Below, one piece after another: positions 6,770-15,294 of a DNA stretch of 49,871 nt; position 1 is the stretch's first letter; the number at the start of each line of letters is the position of its first letter. Made by a program: the position numbers and the translations under genes. The stretch is from an uncultured Cloacibacillus sp. (GTDB lineage Bacteria; Synergistota; Synergistia; Synergistales; Synergistaceae): assembly GCA_900545755.1 (NCBI GenBank), contig URAG01000007.1:1-49871 (forward strand), written 5' to 3'. Under the pieces are notes generated by a model. The model worked only from the letters and a program-made list of their open reading frames with translations. It did no database searches and was not told the origin of the DNA.

Positions 6770-7483
6770 CTAAAAATGTGAAATATCACGCGCTTGCGGA
6801 GCCCCGCGCCCGCGCGAAACTGCGGCGTAGGCCGGAGACTCGGAGCGCGCTGCGCGAAGAATGCGGACCTCTTCCTCAAGGCGCGCGAGCCGGGCTTCGA
6901 GCTCAGCGGCGTAGGCTTCAGCCGAGTATTGGCGCACCGGCGAGCCGCCGAGCTTTACGACGCGCGCGCGGACGCCAGTCACCGTCGCCCCCTCCGGCAC
7001 GTCGCGCAGCACGACGCTGTTAGCCCCTATTTTTGAGTTTGAACCGACCGTTATCGGGCCGAGCAGCTTCGCGCCGCTCCCGACGAAAATATTGTCGCCG
7101 AGCGTAGGGTGGCGCTTGTGCGATTTTTCGTTGCCCGTCGCTCCGAGCGTGACGCCGTGGAAAAGCGTCACGTTCTCGCCGATCTCCGCCGTCTCGCCGA
7201 TGACTACGCCCGCTCCGTGATCGACGAAAAAGCCCGCGCCTATCTTCGCAGCCGGGTGGATTTCTATCCCCGTCCACCAGCGCACGAAAAGCGACAGCAG
7301 CCGCGGCAGCACCGGGATATGCAGCGTGGAGTGCAGAAAATGGATGCCGCGGTGCGCCGTTATCGCGAAAAAGCCCGGCGTACAGAGGAGGACCTCGAAA
7401 AATCCGCGCGCGCCGTCCGATATCGACGGGTCGTTGCGTTTAGCCGCGAGATAGTCGCTTCTGATAGTCCTCCATGCGTTCAT
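6770..7483 (-). CDS. cysE: Serine O-acetyltransferase
   Basis: This 237-residue enzyme acetylates serine with acetyl-CoA, the first step of cysteine synthesis. The N-terminus has the compact helical domain of the short EpsC/CysE type (LLCTPGFFAITAHRGIHFLH around 33-52). The left-handed beta-helix follows, with hexapeptide repeats and the catalytic segment IEIHPAAKIGAGFFVDHGAGVVIGE, then FHGVTLGATG with H and D residues typical of the active site. After residue ~190 there is a charged coiled-coil-like tail (AELEARLARLEEEVRIL) and a low-complexity end beyond the conserved core. AGGAGG precedes the ATG. The roughly 195-base leader has a strong promoter and an attenuator-type terminator, so transcription is probably regulated in the leader. 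Confidence 0.94.
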   Translation of the reverse strand: MNAWRTIRSDYLAAKRNDPSISDGARGFFEVLLCTPGFFAITAHRGIHFLHSTLHIPVLPRLLSLFVRWWTGIEIHPAAKIGAGFFVDHGAGVVIGETAEIGENVTLFHGVTLGATGNEKSHKRHPTLGDNIFVGSGAKLLGPITVGSNSKIGANSVVLRDVPEGATVTGVRARVVKLGGSPVRQYSAEAYAAELEARLARLEEEVRILRAARSESPAYAAVSRGRGAPQARDISHF

Positions 7484-7500
7484 GTCATTACCTCCTGCAT

Positions 7501-7530
7501 AAAAAAGAGGGCCCGCTTTCGCAGGCCCCC
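7501..7530 (-). terminator. Attenuator-type terminator in the cysE leader
   Basis: On the minus strand, a 10-bp GC-rich stem with two G-T wobbles closes a GAAA tetraloop and is followed by TTTTTT. It ends just before the cysE ribosome site (AGGAGG). Such a terminator within the leader should block cysE unless an upstream fold prevents it. Confidence 0.8.
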
Positions 7531-7714
7531 TGAAAATTTTGCTTCTTCCGGCTACGTATAAGATTATTCCGCCCCGGGCCGCGCCTCTATGCGCGCGGCA
7601 CGCCGTCCGCGCAGTCTATAACTCCGTGCGGCGACAACAAACGTTATTGAAACGGCGGGTTAAAAGTATCGTCCTCATAAAATATATTCTACAATGGATA
7701 CGGCGTGTTGGCAA
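7531..7714 (-). promoter_or_regulatory. cysE promoter and structured leader
   Basis: A TTGCCA -35 (7709-7714), 17-base spacer and TAGAAT -10 (7686-7691) start a transcript running leftward to cysE at 7483. The roughly 150 bases before the attenuator are GC-rich with several possible stems. I looked for a T-box (conserved GGGTGGNACCGCG element) and for SAM-I landmarks and found neither. The sensor, if there is one, is unidentified. Confidence 0.55.
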
Positions 7715-8390
7715 GCCAATAGGTACAGGAATTTTTTGTGATGCAGGTTTGTCAACCATCTGTTACAGTAAAGAGAGTTGTTGTAATGCTTCACCCTCAT
7801 GTAAATATAACCTGTCTGCTCGAATCGTATCTTACAACGGTTTTAGTGATGCTGCATTTCATAGCGAATTTGATAAGAGATTGCCCCTGTAACGTTTTTT
7901 TGTGTTATCTTACATATGCTGTGCGACAGTCCTTCTATTAGTGTATTGGTGGCGAATTTGCTATATATCATAGGTCTGTTTCTCGCTTCTTGATGTCTGT
8001 GTTATAATATTATACGATGAACTTACAATTGCTTTTTCTCTTTCTCTTTCTGCTTACTGTAACAGATGATTGGCAAGATAATATTTCTGCTTTGCCATGT
8101 ATAGCCTTCTTGATTGGATGTTGGGGTATAATTAATTATATTGTTTACCGAAAATTGGTAATGGTCGCGGATATTTGTAAGATGTGCTGGTATGTCAACA
8201 AATTGCACCTGTCACAAAGTCCGCAAGTATAGCAACACAGCGGCACAATAGGAGCTGCCCCTTATGCGGAATGAAGTGACGCAAAAACAGCCCGAACTTA
8301 AATCGTCCAGGCTGCCTGCCTCGCATAACGCACATATAGGTTTATGCTGTGTAGAGGTGCGTCTTTTGTTCCCAAAGGTTTTTTATCGGC
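7715..8390. other. AT-rich intergenic region at the edge of the defence island
   Basis: About 675 bases of low-GC sequence lie between the cysE promoter and the OLD-like gene. Two small open frames (7738-7941 and 8017-8232, both plus strand) have no ribosome site and no recognisable protein, so I do not call them. A TATAAT occurs at about 8002-8007 without a good -35. The composition contrasts sharply with cysE and marks the left border of the acquired island. Confidence 0.5.
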
Positions 8391-10286
8391 TTAATCAAAT
8401 TTACGATTGACTATTGAAAACAACTTTTCAAACCGCTTGATCGTTTCTTCTGAGAAGGAAAGTGTGGCAATATGTTTTGCCATATAATTTGCAGGAGAAT
8501 AGTGATTGAAAGACTTGTTTCCATTAAGTCGCTTCAACTGCGACATTATTGGCTTGGCTACATCGAGGTCAGAAATCTGCACAGATGCACCGAATGCCCC
8601 GTTATACAGCACAAGATATTCTTCCTTTTTAAATAAGTCCTCGATATCAGCAAAGGGCTGCTCTATCACAGAATGGTAGTACAGAATCTTTTTATCAGCA
8701 ATAATTTTTTGCTCAACCATACGCTTCAAACGAACTTCCGCTCCTTGATCTGTAAAGGTGTCAAGCAAACATACTGTAGATAGCTCATTACCTCGCATCA
8801 GCGAAATGAATGTCGCAATCTTGTCTGCACCGCCCACCGGGACAATCGTAACACCATCTGACAGTCCCTCTTTTCCCATATCTCTCAAAATAGTGGAGAA
8901 GTGGTTAAGATAAACCAAATCTGAAATACCCTCTACCAAAAGATTTTGTGGTGAAACATATAAGTTTTGGGCAATCGTGTAACCTAACGCTGCCTGTAAC
9001 GGAAACAGCGTATCGGAGTCTTTTTCTTCAACAGCATCCGACACAACGCTACCGATTTTAGGATTCTGTGTATCATAGACAGTTCGCACTTCATTGAGTC
9101 TTAAAGAATCAATCATAAAGGGTGAGTGCGTTGTGTATATGACCTGATATTCGGGCGCAAGCTTTTCGTCAATAAATCGCAACAAATCATTTTGTGCAGC
9201 GGCATGAAGGCTAAGTCCGGGCTCGTCCAATAACAAAATGTATTTACTGTTCTTGTCGCCTTGAATTTTGCTAAACCAGACAAGGAAAGAGAAAAACCAA
9301 AGAAAACCTTTACTGCGATTTTTCAGCGGCAGCGTTACCCTGTGCTTGGAGTTATAAATTCTGATATTGAGATAGCGGACATTGTTTGCAGCATGCTCAA
9401 TTTCAAAGCGAATTTCAAGATTCTGGTTTGTTGTCCAGTACCCAAACATTTCATCCGTGATGGAATTAGAGGTTGCTTCCAACTGCGCCTTGAACGCTTC
9501 AAAATTACTCTCGGATTGAATATCAGAAATCTGCAAGCCACTTAATTCAAACAGTGCCTTTGCGATTTTGTATTCCTCAGAAGACAAGCTTCCTGTCGGT
9601 TTTCCTGCGGCGAAGTCACTTAAATTGATTCTGCAAGGCAAGCTGAAGTAATCGCTAAAATACCATAGTTTAGGAATCGCAGGAGAAATATAGGTCTTAT
9701 AGATGTACCCTTCCAGCGGATTCGTCCATCCGTTTGCTCCCTTCTTAATTTTTTCCAGTTCGGCTTTAATCTCGTTCATGCCCGGCAGGGAGTTGTTTTC
9801 GGAAACAACGCTCACTAAGGCAGGATAATCAGTCGCAGCATGAATAAGTTCTTTGCCTTGTTCTCCCACGCCAAAAGCCGAAATCAGCCAATCTTTAAAA
9901 ACTCCAAAATTAGTTGAAACCCCCGTTGTTGTCCTTGTGTTATCGTAATAAGATGTCACCGAAAAGCGCTGCTTAGAAATAATGCCCTCCGCAAAAACAT
10001 CCTCCACACTTTTTACATCTTCGTCAGATAATTCATACTCGCAAGTTAACACTCTGGGATTTTCAGTGCGTACTTTTGTCAACTCGCTGCGAGGATAATC
10101 TAAGTCCTTATCGAATTGGAAGTCTACATTATTCTCGAAATAATTCGATTTTGCCAGAGCTTCGAGCAGCGCCGTTTTTCCGGATTCGTTTTTGCCAACG
10201 ATCCGTGTAATCTGGCTTTCCACCTCATAGGTCTGCTCTGTCAGGAAGCTCTTGTATTTATGAATTGTTACTTTAGTTAATTTCAT
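8391..10286 (-). CDS. OLD-like AAA ATPase with TOPRIM nuclease domain
   Basis: This 631-residue protein has the plan of overcoming-lysogeny-defect (OLD) nucleases. The Walker A motif GKNESGKT is at residues 31-38 of an SMC/ABC-type ATPase half. An ABC-signature-like RSKGFLWFF is at 324-332, Walker B LLLDEPG at 351-357 and the switch histidine in THSPFM near 387. A TOPRIM domain follows, starting LLVEGISD (Glu 452) with the acidic pair in LLDTFTD (509, 513). OLD-family proteins act in phage defence, alone or with partners. Here the gene follows a methyltransferase and a damaged endonuclease on the same strand, 36 bases after the latter. AAGGAG precedes the ATG. The gene appears intact and is AT-rich, consistent with acquisition. 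Confidence 0.88.
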   Translation of the reverse strand: MKLTKVTIHKYKSFLTEQTYEVESQITRIVGKNESGKTALLEALAKSNYFENNVDFQFDKDLDYPRSELTKVRTENPRVLTCEYELSDEDVKSVEDVFAEGIISKQRFSVTSYYDNTRTTTGVSTNFGVFKDWLISAFGVGEQGKELIHAATDYPALVSVVSENNSLPGMNEIKAELEKIKKGANGWTNPLEGYIYKTYISPAIPKLWYFSDYFSLPCRINLSDFAAGKPTGSLSSEEYKIAKALFELSGLQISDIQSESNFEAFKAQLEATSNSITDEMFGYWTTNQNLEIRFEIEHAANNVRYLNIRIYNSKHRVTLPLKNRSKGFLWFFSFLVWFSKIQGDKNSKYILLLDEPGLSLHAAAQNDLLRFIDEKLAPEYQVIYTTHSPFMIDSLRLNEVRTVYDTQNPKIGSVVSDAVEEKDSDTLFPLQAALGYTIAQNLYVSPQNLLVEGISDLVYLNHFSTILRDMGKEGLSDGVTIVPVGGADKIATFISLMRGNELSTVCLLDTFTDQGAEVRLKRMVEQKIIADKKILYYHSVIEQPFADIEDLFKKEEYLVLYNGAFGASVQISDLDVAKPIMSQLKRLNGNKSFNHYSPANYMAKHIATLSFSEETIKRFEKLFSIVNRKFD

Positions 10287-10322
10287 AGACTACTCCTTTC
10301 TCTTTATCTGCAGAGTTAATTC

Positions 10323-11349
10323 TTATTCACCAACTTCGTTTCGAGAAATGGAATAACAATTTCCAGACTCATCAGTGATGGTGAGACGCTCCTCGGATGC
10401 TGAAAGCTGAATGTTGGGCGGAATGGGAAGTCGCACTTTTCCCATTTTGCTTATAGGCGGCTTAATGTATTTAGTGATGTATTTCCCCATCTCTCTACCT
10501 GCACGGGCTGTAAGCATATTCCATGCATCCTCACCTATTGCGCATCGACCACCTTCTTCAACATATTTTGCTTTGAGTCGGTCTAAAAGAGGGGACGGAG
10601 TTGGATCGAACACTATCAGGACAGGGGTCAGTCCAGCTCTGCGAGCTTCATATGGAAAACTCATTTCCTCGCTAAATCGTCCTTGCCCACTGGCTGCGAT
10701 TGTTACACGCAGCTTCAATTCATAAGCTTCTCTTGATTCCTCGATAATTTGTTGGATTACCATTATCATCAATGCGCTTAACAGGGGAATATCTGTGTGA
10801 CATTGGTTCACCGCCAAGACAGCTTGCTAAAATCGGCTCAAACAAGTATCCTGTTTCTTGCGCACTACGGTTATCAATGTCATATATGAGCTTTCGCCAG
10901 CTCATCCATGAGAACAAAAGCGAATCTTCACAATTCCCATATTCCAGTAAACATCTCGGTCCAATTTGCTCTGTCAACGGGAACGATTGAGTTTTTAGGA
11001 TATTGTAGAACTTAAAGCGTCTGCGCCAAAGTTCGGACAGATTTTTTAGATACAGATATATAACATTTTCTGTATTAGTAGCGCCGGAAAGTTGTAAATA
11101 GTTTATAGCGTCATCTGCCGTTACATCAGGTAGCTCTGCAACTTTTGCTTGGGGGATTGTATAAAAGCTTTCCTTGGCAAGTTGACAAAACGGTCTGGAA
11201 AACCAATCCGGTTCATTCTCAAAAATATCTAGGTAAGCAATATGGATAAGCAGAACAACATCTTTGGGCTCAATCTCTACCATAGCAGCACCAGAGCCAT
11301 GTCGTGAGAACGTTTTGTAGAACACTCGTTGTTGGCTGGTTATTGGCAT
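10323..11349 (-). pseudogene. Type II restriction endonuclease, frameshifted (ApaLI-like by memory)
   Basis: Two overlapping frames encode the two halves of what looks like one enzyme. The first (11349 to 10720, 209 residues) starts with a good ribosome site (GGAGG) three bases after the methyltransferase stop. It ends just after NGNPTNYR. The second frame carries EAYELKLRVTIAASGQGRF, a PD-(D/E)XK-type catalytic segment (ELK), followed by LTPVLIVFDPTPSPLLDRLK and GEDAWNMLTARAG. This ending resembles ApaLI-type endonucleases as I remember them. The frame must change by +1 near 10745-10760, where the conserved upstream catalytic Asp would also be expected. No convincing slippery heptamer is present. 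I therefore read it as inactivated; a sequencing error is the alternative. Confidence 0.7.
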
Positions 11350-11352
11350 ATT

Positions 11353-12552
11353 TTATACCTCCATCCGTTTTTGATCGTAGTTTTGTAACGAACTTAACAT
11401 TTTGCAAGTTTTTTGCAGAGCGGGGCTCTTGGCAGTTGCTTTAGTTACATCAAATTGTGCCAAAGAAGGGCGCTCTTCATTAGGCGTATTCTCATCACAC
11501 ATAATGATTTGCTTTGCCATTTGCTCTGCAAATACAGGAGGGATGGCGTTCCCAATTTGAAGTATTTTTTGTGCGTCTGTTCCACAAAACAAGAAAGAAT
11601 CTGGGAATGTTTGTATCCTGGCGCATTCTCGGATTGTAAGTGTCCTATTTTGTGTCGGATGGACAAATTCTGATGGTGCAGCACTTGTTATCGTTAGGCA
11701 CGGCTCATCGTATGATAATCGTTTCAAACCAGAAGGTGCCCCACCTCTTTTTTCAGAAGGCGTTCCATCACATACTCTTCTTGAAGCTCTACGCTTAAAA
11801 GAATCATGTTGCAAATATTCCGGTAAATCTTTCATTGTTTGACCAATTTTTAAAGCAGATATCCATTCTAACTGTATTCCTGTTTCTGATTTTCGGACAT
11901 GGTCGATTTCAGGCATATCACATGATTCTAAATCACTTATTGCCTCTCGCAGAGTAAATGATGAATCTTTATATATTGCGCCCGACGCTCGTTCAACAGG
12001 CTCTGGAAACTCAAATTTCTTACCTTCTCTATTACCCACAATAATGACTCGTTTTCTTCTTTGGGGCACAGCATATTCTTGCATGTATACTTTTTTTAAA
12101 CTAACGGTGTATCCAAGATCAATCATTTTCTTTATGCACTCAACGACATAAATGCCTTTGGCAGTTGTTAATATTCCTTCCACATTTTCCATCATAAACC
12201 ATCGTGGGTAGAAAATCTCAAGTGCTTGAGCATAGTTTTGTACTAATTTGTTACGAGGATCGTTCCAAAAGCGACTACCTGCTGTTGTAAACCCTTGGCA
12301 TGGTGGTCCACCAATGAGTAAATTCAGCGCCCCGTGTTGTAACCCTAATTCATTGCGCAATTTCAGGAAATCACACGATGCTAAATCAACATTACGACAA
12401 ATATCTGCGCCAAAATTCATATTATAAGTAGCAATTGCAGGTTCAGAATTTTCAAAAGCGGCAAGAATATCAACTCCGGCGTTCTTGAAACCTAACGAGC
12501 ATCCACCCGCTCCTGCAAATAAGCTAATTGCTTTCCATTGTTTTTTCTGCAT
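11353..12552 (-). CDS. C5-cytosine DNA methyltransferase
   Basis: This 399-residue enzyme transfers methyl from S-adenosylmethionine to carbon 5 of cytosine. All core motifs are in order: motif I LFAGAGGCSLGF (11-22), motif IV GGPPCQGF with catalytic C85, motif VI MENVEG (121-126), motif VIII QRRKRVIIVG (164-173), motif IX RTLTIRECARIQTFP and motif X IGNAIPP. The target-recognition region lies between VIII and IX. About 50 residues beyond motif X form a nonconserved tail. The adjacent downstream gene is a damaged restriction endonuclease, so this is the modification half of a type II system. The methyltransferase itself looks intact. It may now act as an orphan or with the OLD-like protein. 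Confidence 0.95.
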   Translation of the reverse strand: MQKKQWKAISLFAGAGGCSLGFKNAGVDILAAFENSEPAIATYNMNFGADICRNVDLASCDFLKLRNELGLQHGALNLLIGGPPCQGFTTAGSRFWNDPRNKLVQNYAQALEIFYPRWFMMENVEGILTTAKGIYVVECIKKMIDLGYTVSLKKVYMQEYAVPQRRKRVIIVGNREGKKFEFPEPVERASGAIYKDSSFTLREAISDLESCDMPEIDHVRKSETGIQLEWISALKIGQTMKDLPEYLQHDSFKRRASRRVCDGTPSEKRGGAPSGLKRLSYDEPCLTITSAAPSEFVHPTQNRTLTIRECARIQTFPDSFLFCGTDAQKILQIGNAIPPVFAEQMAKQIIMCDENTPNEERPSLAQFDVTKATAKSPALQKTCKMLSSLQNYDQKRMEV

Positions 12553-12936
12553 ACTTATCAGCTTTAATCTCCATTAGCCTCTGATCGAAACACAAAAACA
12601 CCGTAAACGATACATTTCATCACCGAACGTATTGTTCTATCAAATATTTCTTTTCGGTATTGTTACAGTGATAACGCTTTATCCGGCTTTTATCATAAGC
12701 TATGCGTTGCTAATCTGCTTATCAATTTATGCAATAATTTATCATAACAAACTACCATCCGCTAACCTACTTGACATACAGATTTGATACTATTACATCA
12801 CGAAGATGTGAATAAATCAACAAAAAGAGAAAACCTCAAATTTGCGTTGCATTTTTTGCCAATGCCGCCCTTTTTCCTTTACTCTCGCATATGTATGGTA
12901 ACCCTACACGCGTCGTCATCTGTCAAGCTAAATTCC
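12553..12936. other. AT-rich intergenic region at the right border of the defence island
   Basis: About 380 bases of AT-rich sequence lie between the methyltransferase start and the ylxM promoter. A TTGACA hexamer occurs at 12771-12776 on the plus strand without a good -10. I find no gene. The methyltransferase promoter should lie in the left part on the minus strand but has no clear consensus. Confidence 0.5.
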
Positions 12937-12965
12937 TTGACACTGTCCGCAACTCCCTGTATAAT
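12937..12965 (+). promoter_or_regulatory. Consensus sigma70 promoter for the ylxM-ffh-rpsP-trmD-rplS operon
   Basis: A perfect TTGACA (12937-12942), a 17-base spacer and a perfect TATAAT (12960-12965). Transcription should begin near 12972, leaving a leader of only about 11 bases before the ylxM start. Confidence 0.92.
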
Positions 12966-12982
12966 CCTCTGGTTGACTGGGG

Positions 12983-13327
12983 GTGGCTGCCTTGGCGGAG
13001 AAAGATTCTCTGAATCAGCGCGTTCGGGACGTGCTTTTGTTTGACAACTACGGGCAGCGGCTCACGGAGAAGCAGCGTCTCGCGTGCGAGATGATCCTCA
13101 TGCGGGATTTTTCGCTCGCGGAGGCGGCGGAGGCGCTCGGCGTCTCGCGGCAGGGCGTCCACGACCTTGTGGCGCGCGCGCGGGAGCACATGGAGGAGTA
13201 CGAAGCCTCGTTCGGCCTCGTCGCGCTGAGGCGCAGGCTTGAAGCTATGGAGCGGGAGCTCGAAGAGAATAAATCGCGGCTGCCCGGGGATTTTTATATA
13301 AATTTCAAGAAGCTGCTGGAGGGGTAG
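12983..13327 (+). CDS. ylxM: YlxM/p13-family DNA-binding protein
   Basis: This 114-residue protein belongs to the YlxM (UPF0122) family, encoded beside ffh and thought to bind nucleic acid or modulate the signal recognition particle. The central helix-turn-helix reads LAEAAEALGVSRQGVHDLVARAREHM (about residues 45-70), like sigma-factor region 4. LTEKQRLACEMILMRDFS precedes it and a charged helical tail follows. The start is GTG at 12983; a TTG three codons later is possible because the leader is so short. The gap to ffh is only three bases, so they are co-transcribed and probably coupled. Confidence 0.9.
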   Translation: MAALAEKDSLNQRVRDVLLFDNYGQRLTEKQRLACEMILMRDFSLAEAAEALGVSRQGVHDLVARAREHMEEYEASFGLVALRRRLEAMERELEENKSRLPGDFYINFKKLLEG

Positions 13328-13330
13328 GCA

Positions 13331-14692
13331 ATGTTTGATTCGCTCAAAGAACGTTTTGAAAATATTTTCTCAAGCCTCCGCGGCAAGGGAAAGCTTTCGG
13401 AAGAGGATATAAATCTCGCGCTGCGCGAGGTGCGCCGCGCGCTTCTCGAAGCCGACGTCAACTACAAGGTGGTCAAGGACGTCGTCGAGGCGATACGCGC
13501 GCGCGCGACGGGGCGCGAGGTGCTCGACTCCATAACGCCGTCGCAGCTTATTTTCACGATAGTTTACGAAGAGCTTATAAAGATCATGGGCGACGCGCCC
13601 GCGCCGCTCGTCATCTCGCCGAAGCCGCCGACGGTCTACATGATGGTCGGCCTCCAGGGCTCCGGCAAGACTACGATGACGGTCAAGATTGCGCGCCGTA
13701 TGTCGAAGGGGCACAAGCCGCTCGTAGTCGCCTGCGACCTTCGCAGGCCCGCGGCCGTCGACCAGCTCCGCGTGCTCGCGGAGAAGGCGAACATCCCGTT
13801 CTTCGGCCCTGAGCAGGGCGAGACGAACCCCGTCGCCGTCGCGCGCAGGTCGCGCGACTACGCCGAGTCGCACCTCTGCGACATGATACTGCTCGACACG
13901 GCGGGACGCCTCCAGATGGACGACGAGCTGATGCGCGAGCTCGAAACTATGAAATCCGCCTTGAACCCAACGGAAATCCTTCTCGTCGTCGATTCGATGA
14001 CGGGGCAGGAGGCCGTCAACGTCGCTAACACCTTCCACGAGCGCCTCGGGCTGACGGGCGTCGTCCTGACGAAGCTCGACGGCGACGCGCGCGGAGGCCC
14101 GGCCCTTGCGGTGCGCGCGAGCACGGGCGTGCCGATCAAGCTCGCGGGCTGCGGCGAAAAGACGGAGGATCTCGAAGTTTTCGACGCTCGGCGCATGGCG
14201 CAGCGCATCATCGGCATGGGGGACATGGAGGGGCTGCTTGAAAAAGTCCAGTCCGCCACCTCCGAGGCCGATATAGAGCGTATGACGGAGAGCCTGAAGA
14301 AGAACCGCTTCACGCTCGAGGATATGCTGATGCAGCTCCAGCAGATAAAGAAGCTCGGCCCGCTGGAGAAGGTCATAGAGATGCTGCCGATCCCGGGCGC
14401 GGCGAAGGCGCTGAAGAACGCCGAGATAGACCCGAAGCGCATGAAGCAGACGGAGGCGATAATCCTCTCGATGACGCTGAAGGAGCGCCGCAACCCAGAG
14501 ATAATAAAGGGCAGCCGCCGCCGCAGGATAGCGGAGGGCTCCGGCACTTCCGTCCAGATGGTGAATCAGGTGCTCGCGCAGTACGAGCAGATGAAGAGCA
14601 TGATGAAGACCTTCGGCAAGATGGCCGGGGGCAAAAAAGGCGGCTTCCGTATGCCGCCTGGCATGGGCGGAAAGCGCGGCTTCTTCCGCTAG
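13331..14692 (+). CDS. ffh: Signal recognition particle protein Ffh
   Basis: Ffh is the GTPase that, with SRP RNA, delivers ribosomes making membrane proteins to FtsY at the inner membrane. The 453 residues show the N-terminal four-helix domain (1-90) and then the G domain: P-loop GLQGSGKTT (107-115), DLRRPAAVDQL, DTAGR (189-193) and TKLDG (247-251). The methionine-rich M domain follows (from about 300; DMLMQLQQIKKLGPLEKVIEMLPIPG). The C-terminus is Gly/Met/Arg-rich, as in many Ffh proteins. Length and motif order are normal. Many isoleucines are ATA, a codon habit absent from the first 3.9 kb. Confidence 0.98.
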   Translation: MFDSLKERFENIFSSLRGKGKLSEEDINLALREVRRALLEADVNYKVVKDVVEAIRARATGREVLDSITPSQLIFTIVYEELIKIMGDAPAPLVISPKPPTVYMMVGLQGSGKTTMTVKIARRMSKGHKPLVVACDLRRPAAVDQLRVLAEKANIPFFGPEQGETNPVAVARRSRDYAESHLCDMILLDTAGRLQMDDELMRELETMKSALNPTEILLVVDSMTGQEAVNVANTFHERLGLTGVVLTKLDGDARGGPALAVRASTGVPIKLAGCGEKTEDLEVFDARRMAQRIIGMGDMEGLLEKVQSATSEADIERMTESLKKNRFTLEDMLMQLQQIKKLGPLEKVIEMLPIPGAAKALKNAEIDPKRMKQTEAIILSMTLKERRNPEIIKGSRRRRIAEGSGTSVQMVNQVLAQYEQMKSMMKTFGKMAGGKKGGFRMPPGMGGKRGFFR

Positions 14693-14766
14693 GATTTGAT
14701 TGAGCCGGATATAATCCGTTTTCAATAGAGCATTAAGAGAATAGACACAGGAGGTGTTAACGCAAG

Positions 14767-15036
14767 ATGTCAGTACGTATACGTCTTTCCCGTCACGGGA
14801 AAAAGAAGGCTCCTTTCTATCGTCTGGTTGTGGCGGACTCTCATTCCCCGAGAGACGGCCGTTTCATAGAGATACTCGGGACCTACAACCCGCTCGTAGA
14901 CCCGGCGGAGATCAAGATAAACGCCGAACGCGCGGCGTTCTGGCTCGGCAACGGCGCTTCTCCGTCCGATACGGCGAAGGAGCTGCTCAAGAAGGCCGGA
15001 GTGCTCGACGCTCCCGCGGCGGCCGAAGCGGAATAG
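14767..15036 (+). CDS. rpsP: 30S ribosomal protein S16
   Basis: This 89-residue small-subunit protein opens with [20 protein letters not shown] and then [22 protein letters not shown], the diagnostic S16 sequence. It binds 16S rRNA and helps assemble the body of the 30S subunit. AGGAGGTGT lies just before the ATG. The Ala-rich tail (AAAEAE) is the variable end. It sits in the conserved order ffh, rpsP, khpA, rimM, trmD, rplS. Confidence 0.98.
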   Translation: MSVRIRLSRHGKKKAPFYRLVVADSHSPRDGRFIEILGTYNPLVDPAEIKINAERAAFWLGNGASPSDTAKELLKKAGVLDAPAAAEAE

Positions 15037-15048
15037 GGCGGATAAATC

Positions 15049-15294
15049 ATGGCGAATTATGTCGACCTGGTTGATCTGATAGTACGCAGGCTCGTCACGA
15101 AGCCGGAGGCGGTTCGCGTAGAAGAGGACCGTTCCGATGGCGGGGTCATACTCGTAACGATAAGGGTTGACTCCGAGGACGTGGGCCGCGTGATAGGCAA
15201 GAAAGGCTCCACCATCAACGCCATCCGCCACGTGGCGAAGGCGGCCTCGATAAAATCGGGCGAAAAGGTGGACGTCGATGTCAAAGAAGACTGA
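15049..15294 (+). CDS. khpA: KH-domain RNA-binding protein KhpA
   Basis: This 81-residue single-KH-domain protein contains the GXXG loop in VGRVIGKKGSTINAIRHVAK (residues ~45-64). KhpA, usually with KhpB/Jag, binds RNA and affects cell division and sRNA function. It lies between rpsP and rimM as in many bacteria. Its 3' end overlaps the rimM start by 17 bases, indicating tight coupling. Confidence 0.95.
   Translation: MANYVDLVDLIVRRLVTKPEAVRVEEDRSDGGVILVTIRVDSEDVGRVIGKKGSTINAIRHVAKAASIKSGEKVDVDVKED

Noticed and set aside
7484..7714. T-box riboswitch upstream of cysE
   Set aside because: The conserved antiterminator sequence (GGGTGGNACCGCG) is absent. Only the attenuator layout is supported.
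7738..7941. Open frame of 67 codons in the AT-rich gap
   Set aside because: No ribosome site and no recognisable protein; expected by chance.
8017..8232. Open frame of 71 codons with hydrophobic start
   Set aside because: A TATAAT abuts the ATG, leaving no room for a leader or ribosome site, and no family is recognised.
10720..10817. Programmed frameshift in the endonuclease gene
   Set aside because: The needed shift is +1, with no rare-codon or slippery heptamer pattern visible. Mutation is simpler.
13370..14725. Long minus-strand open frame antisense to ffh
   Set aside because: It is a shadow of the GC-rich ffh codons. It is rich in Arg/His/Leu, has no ribosome site and matches no family.
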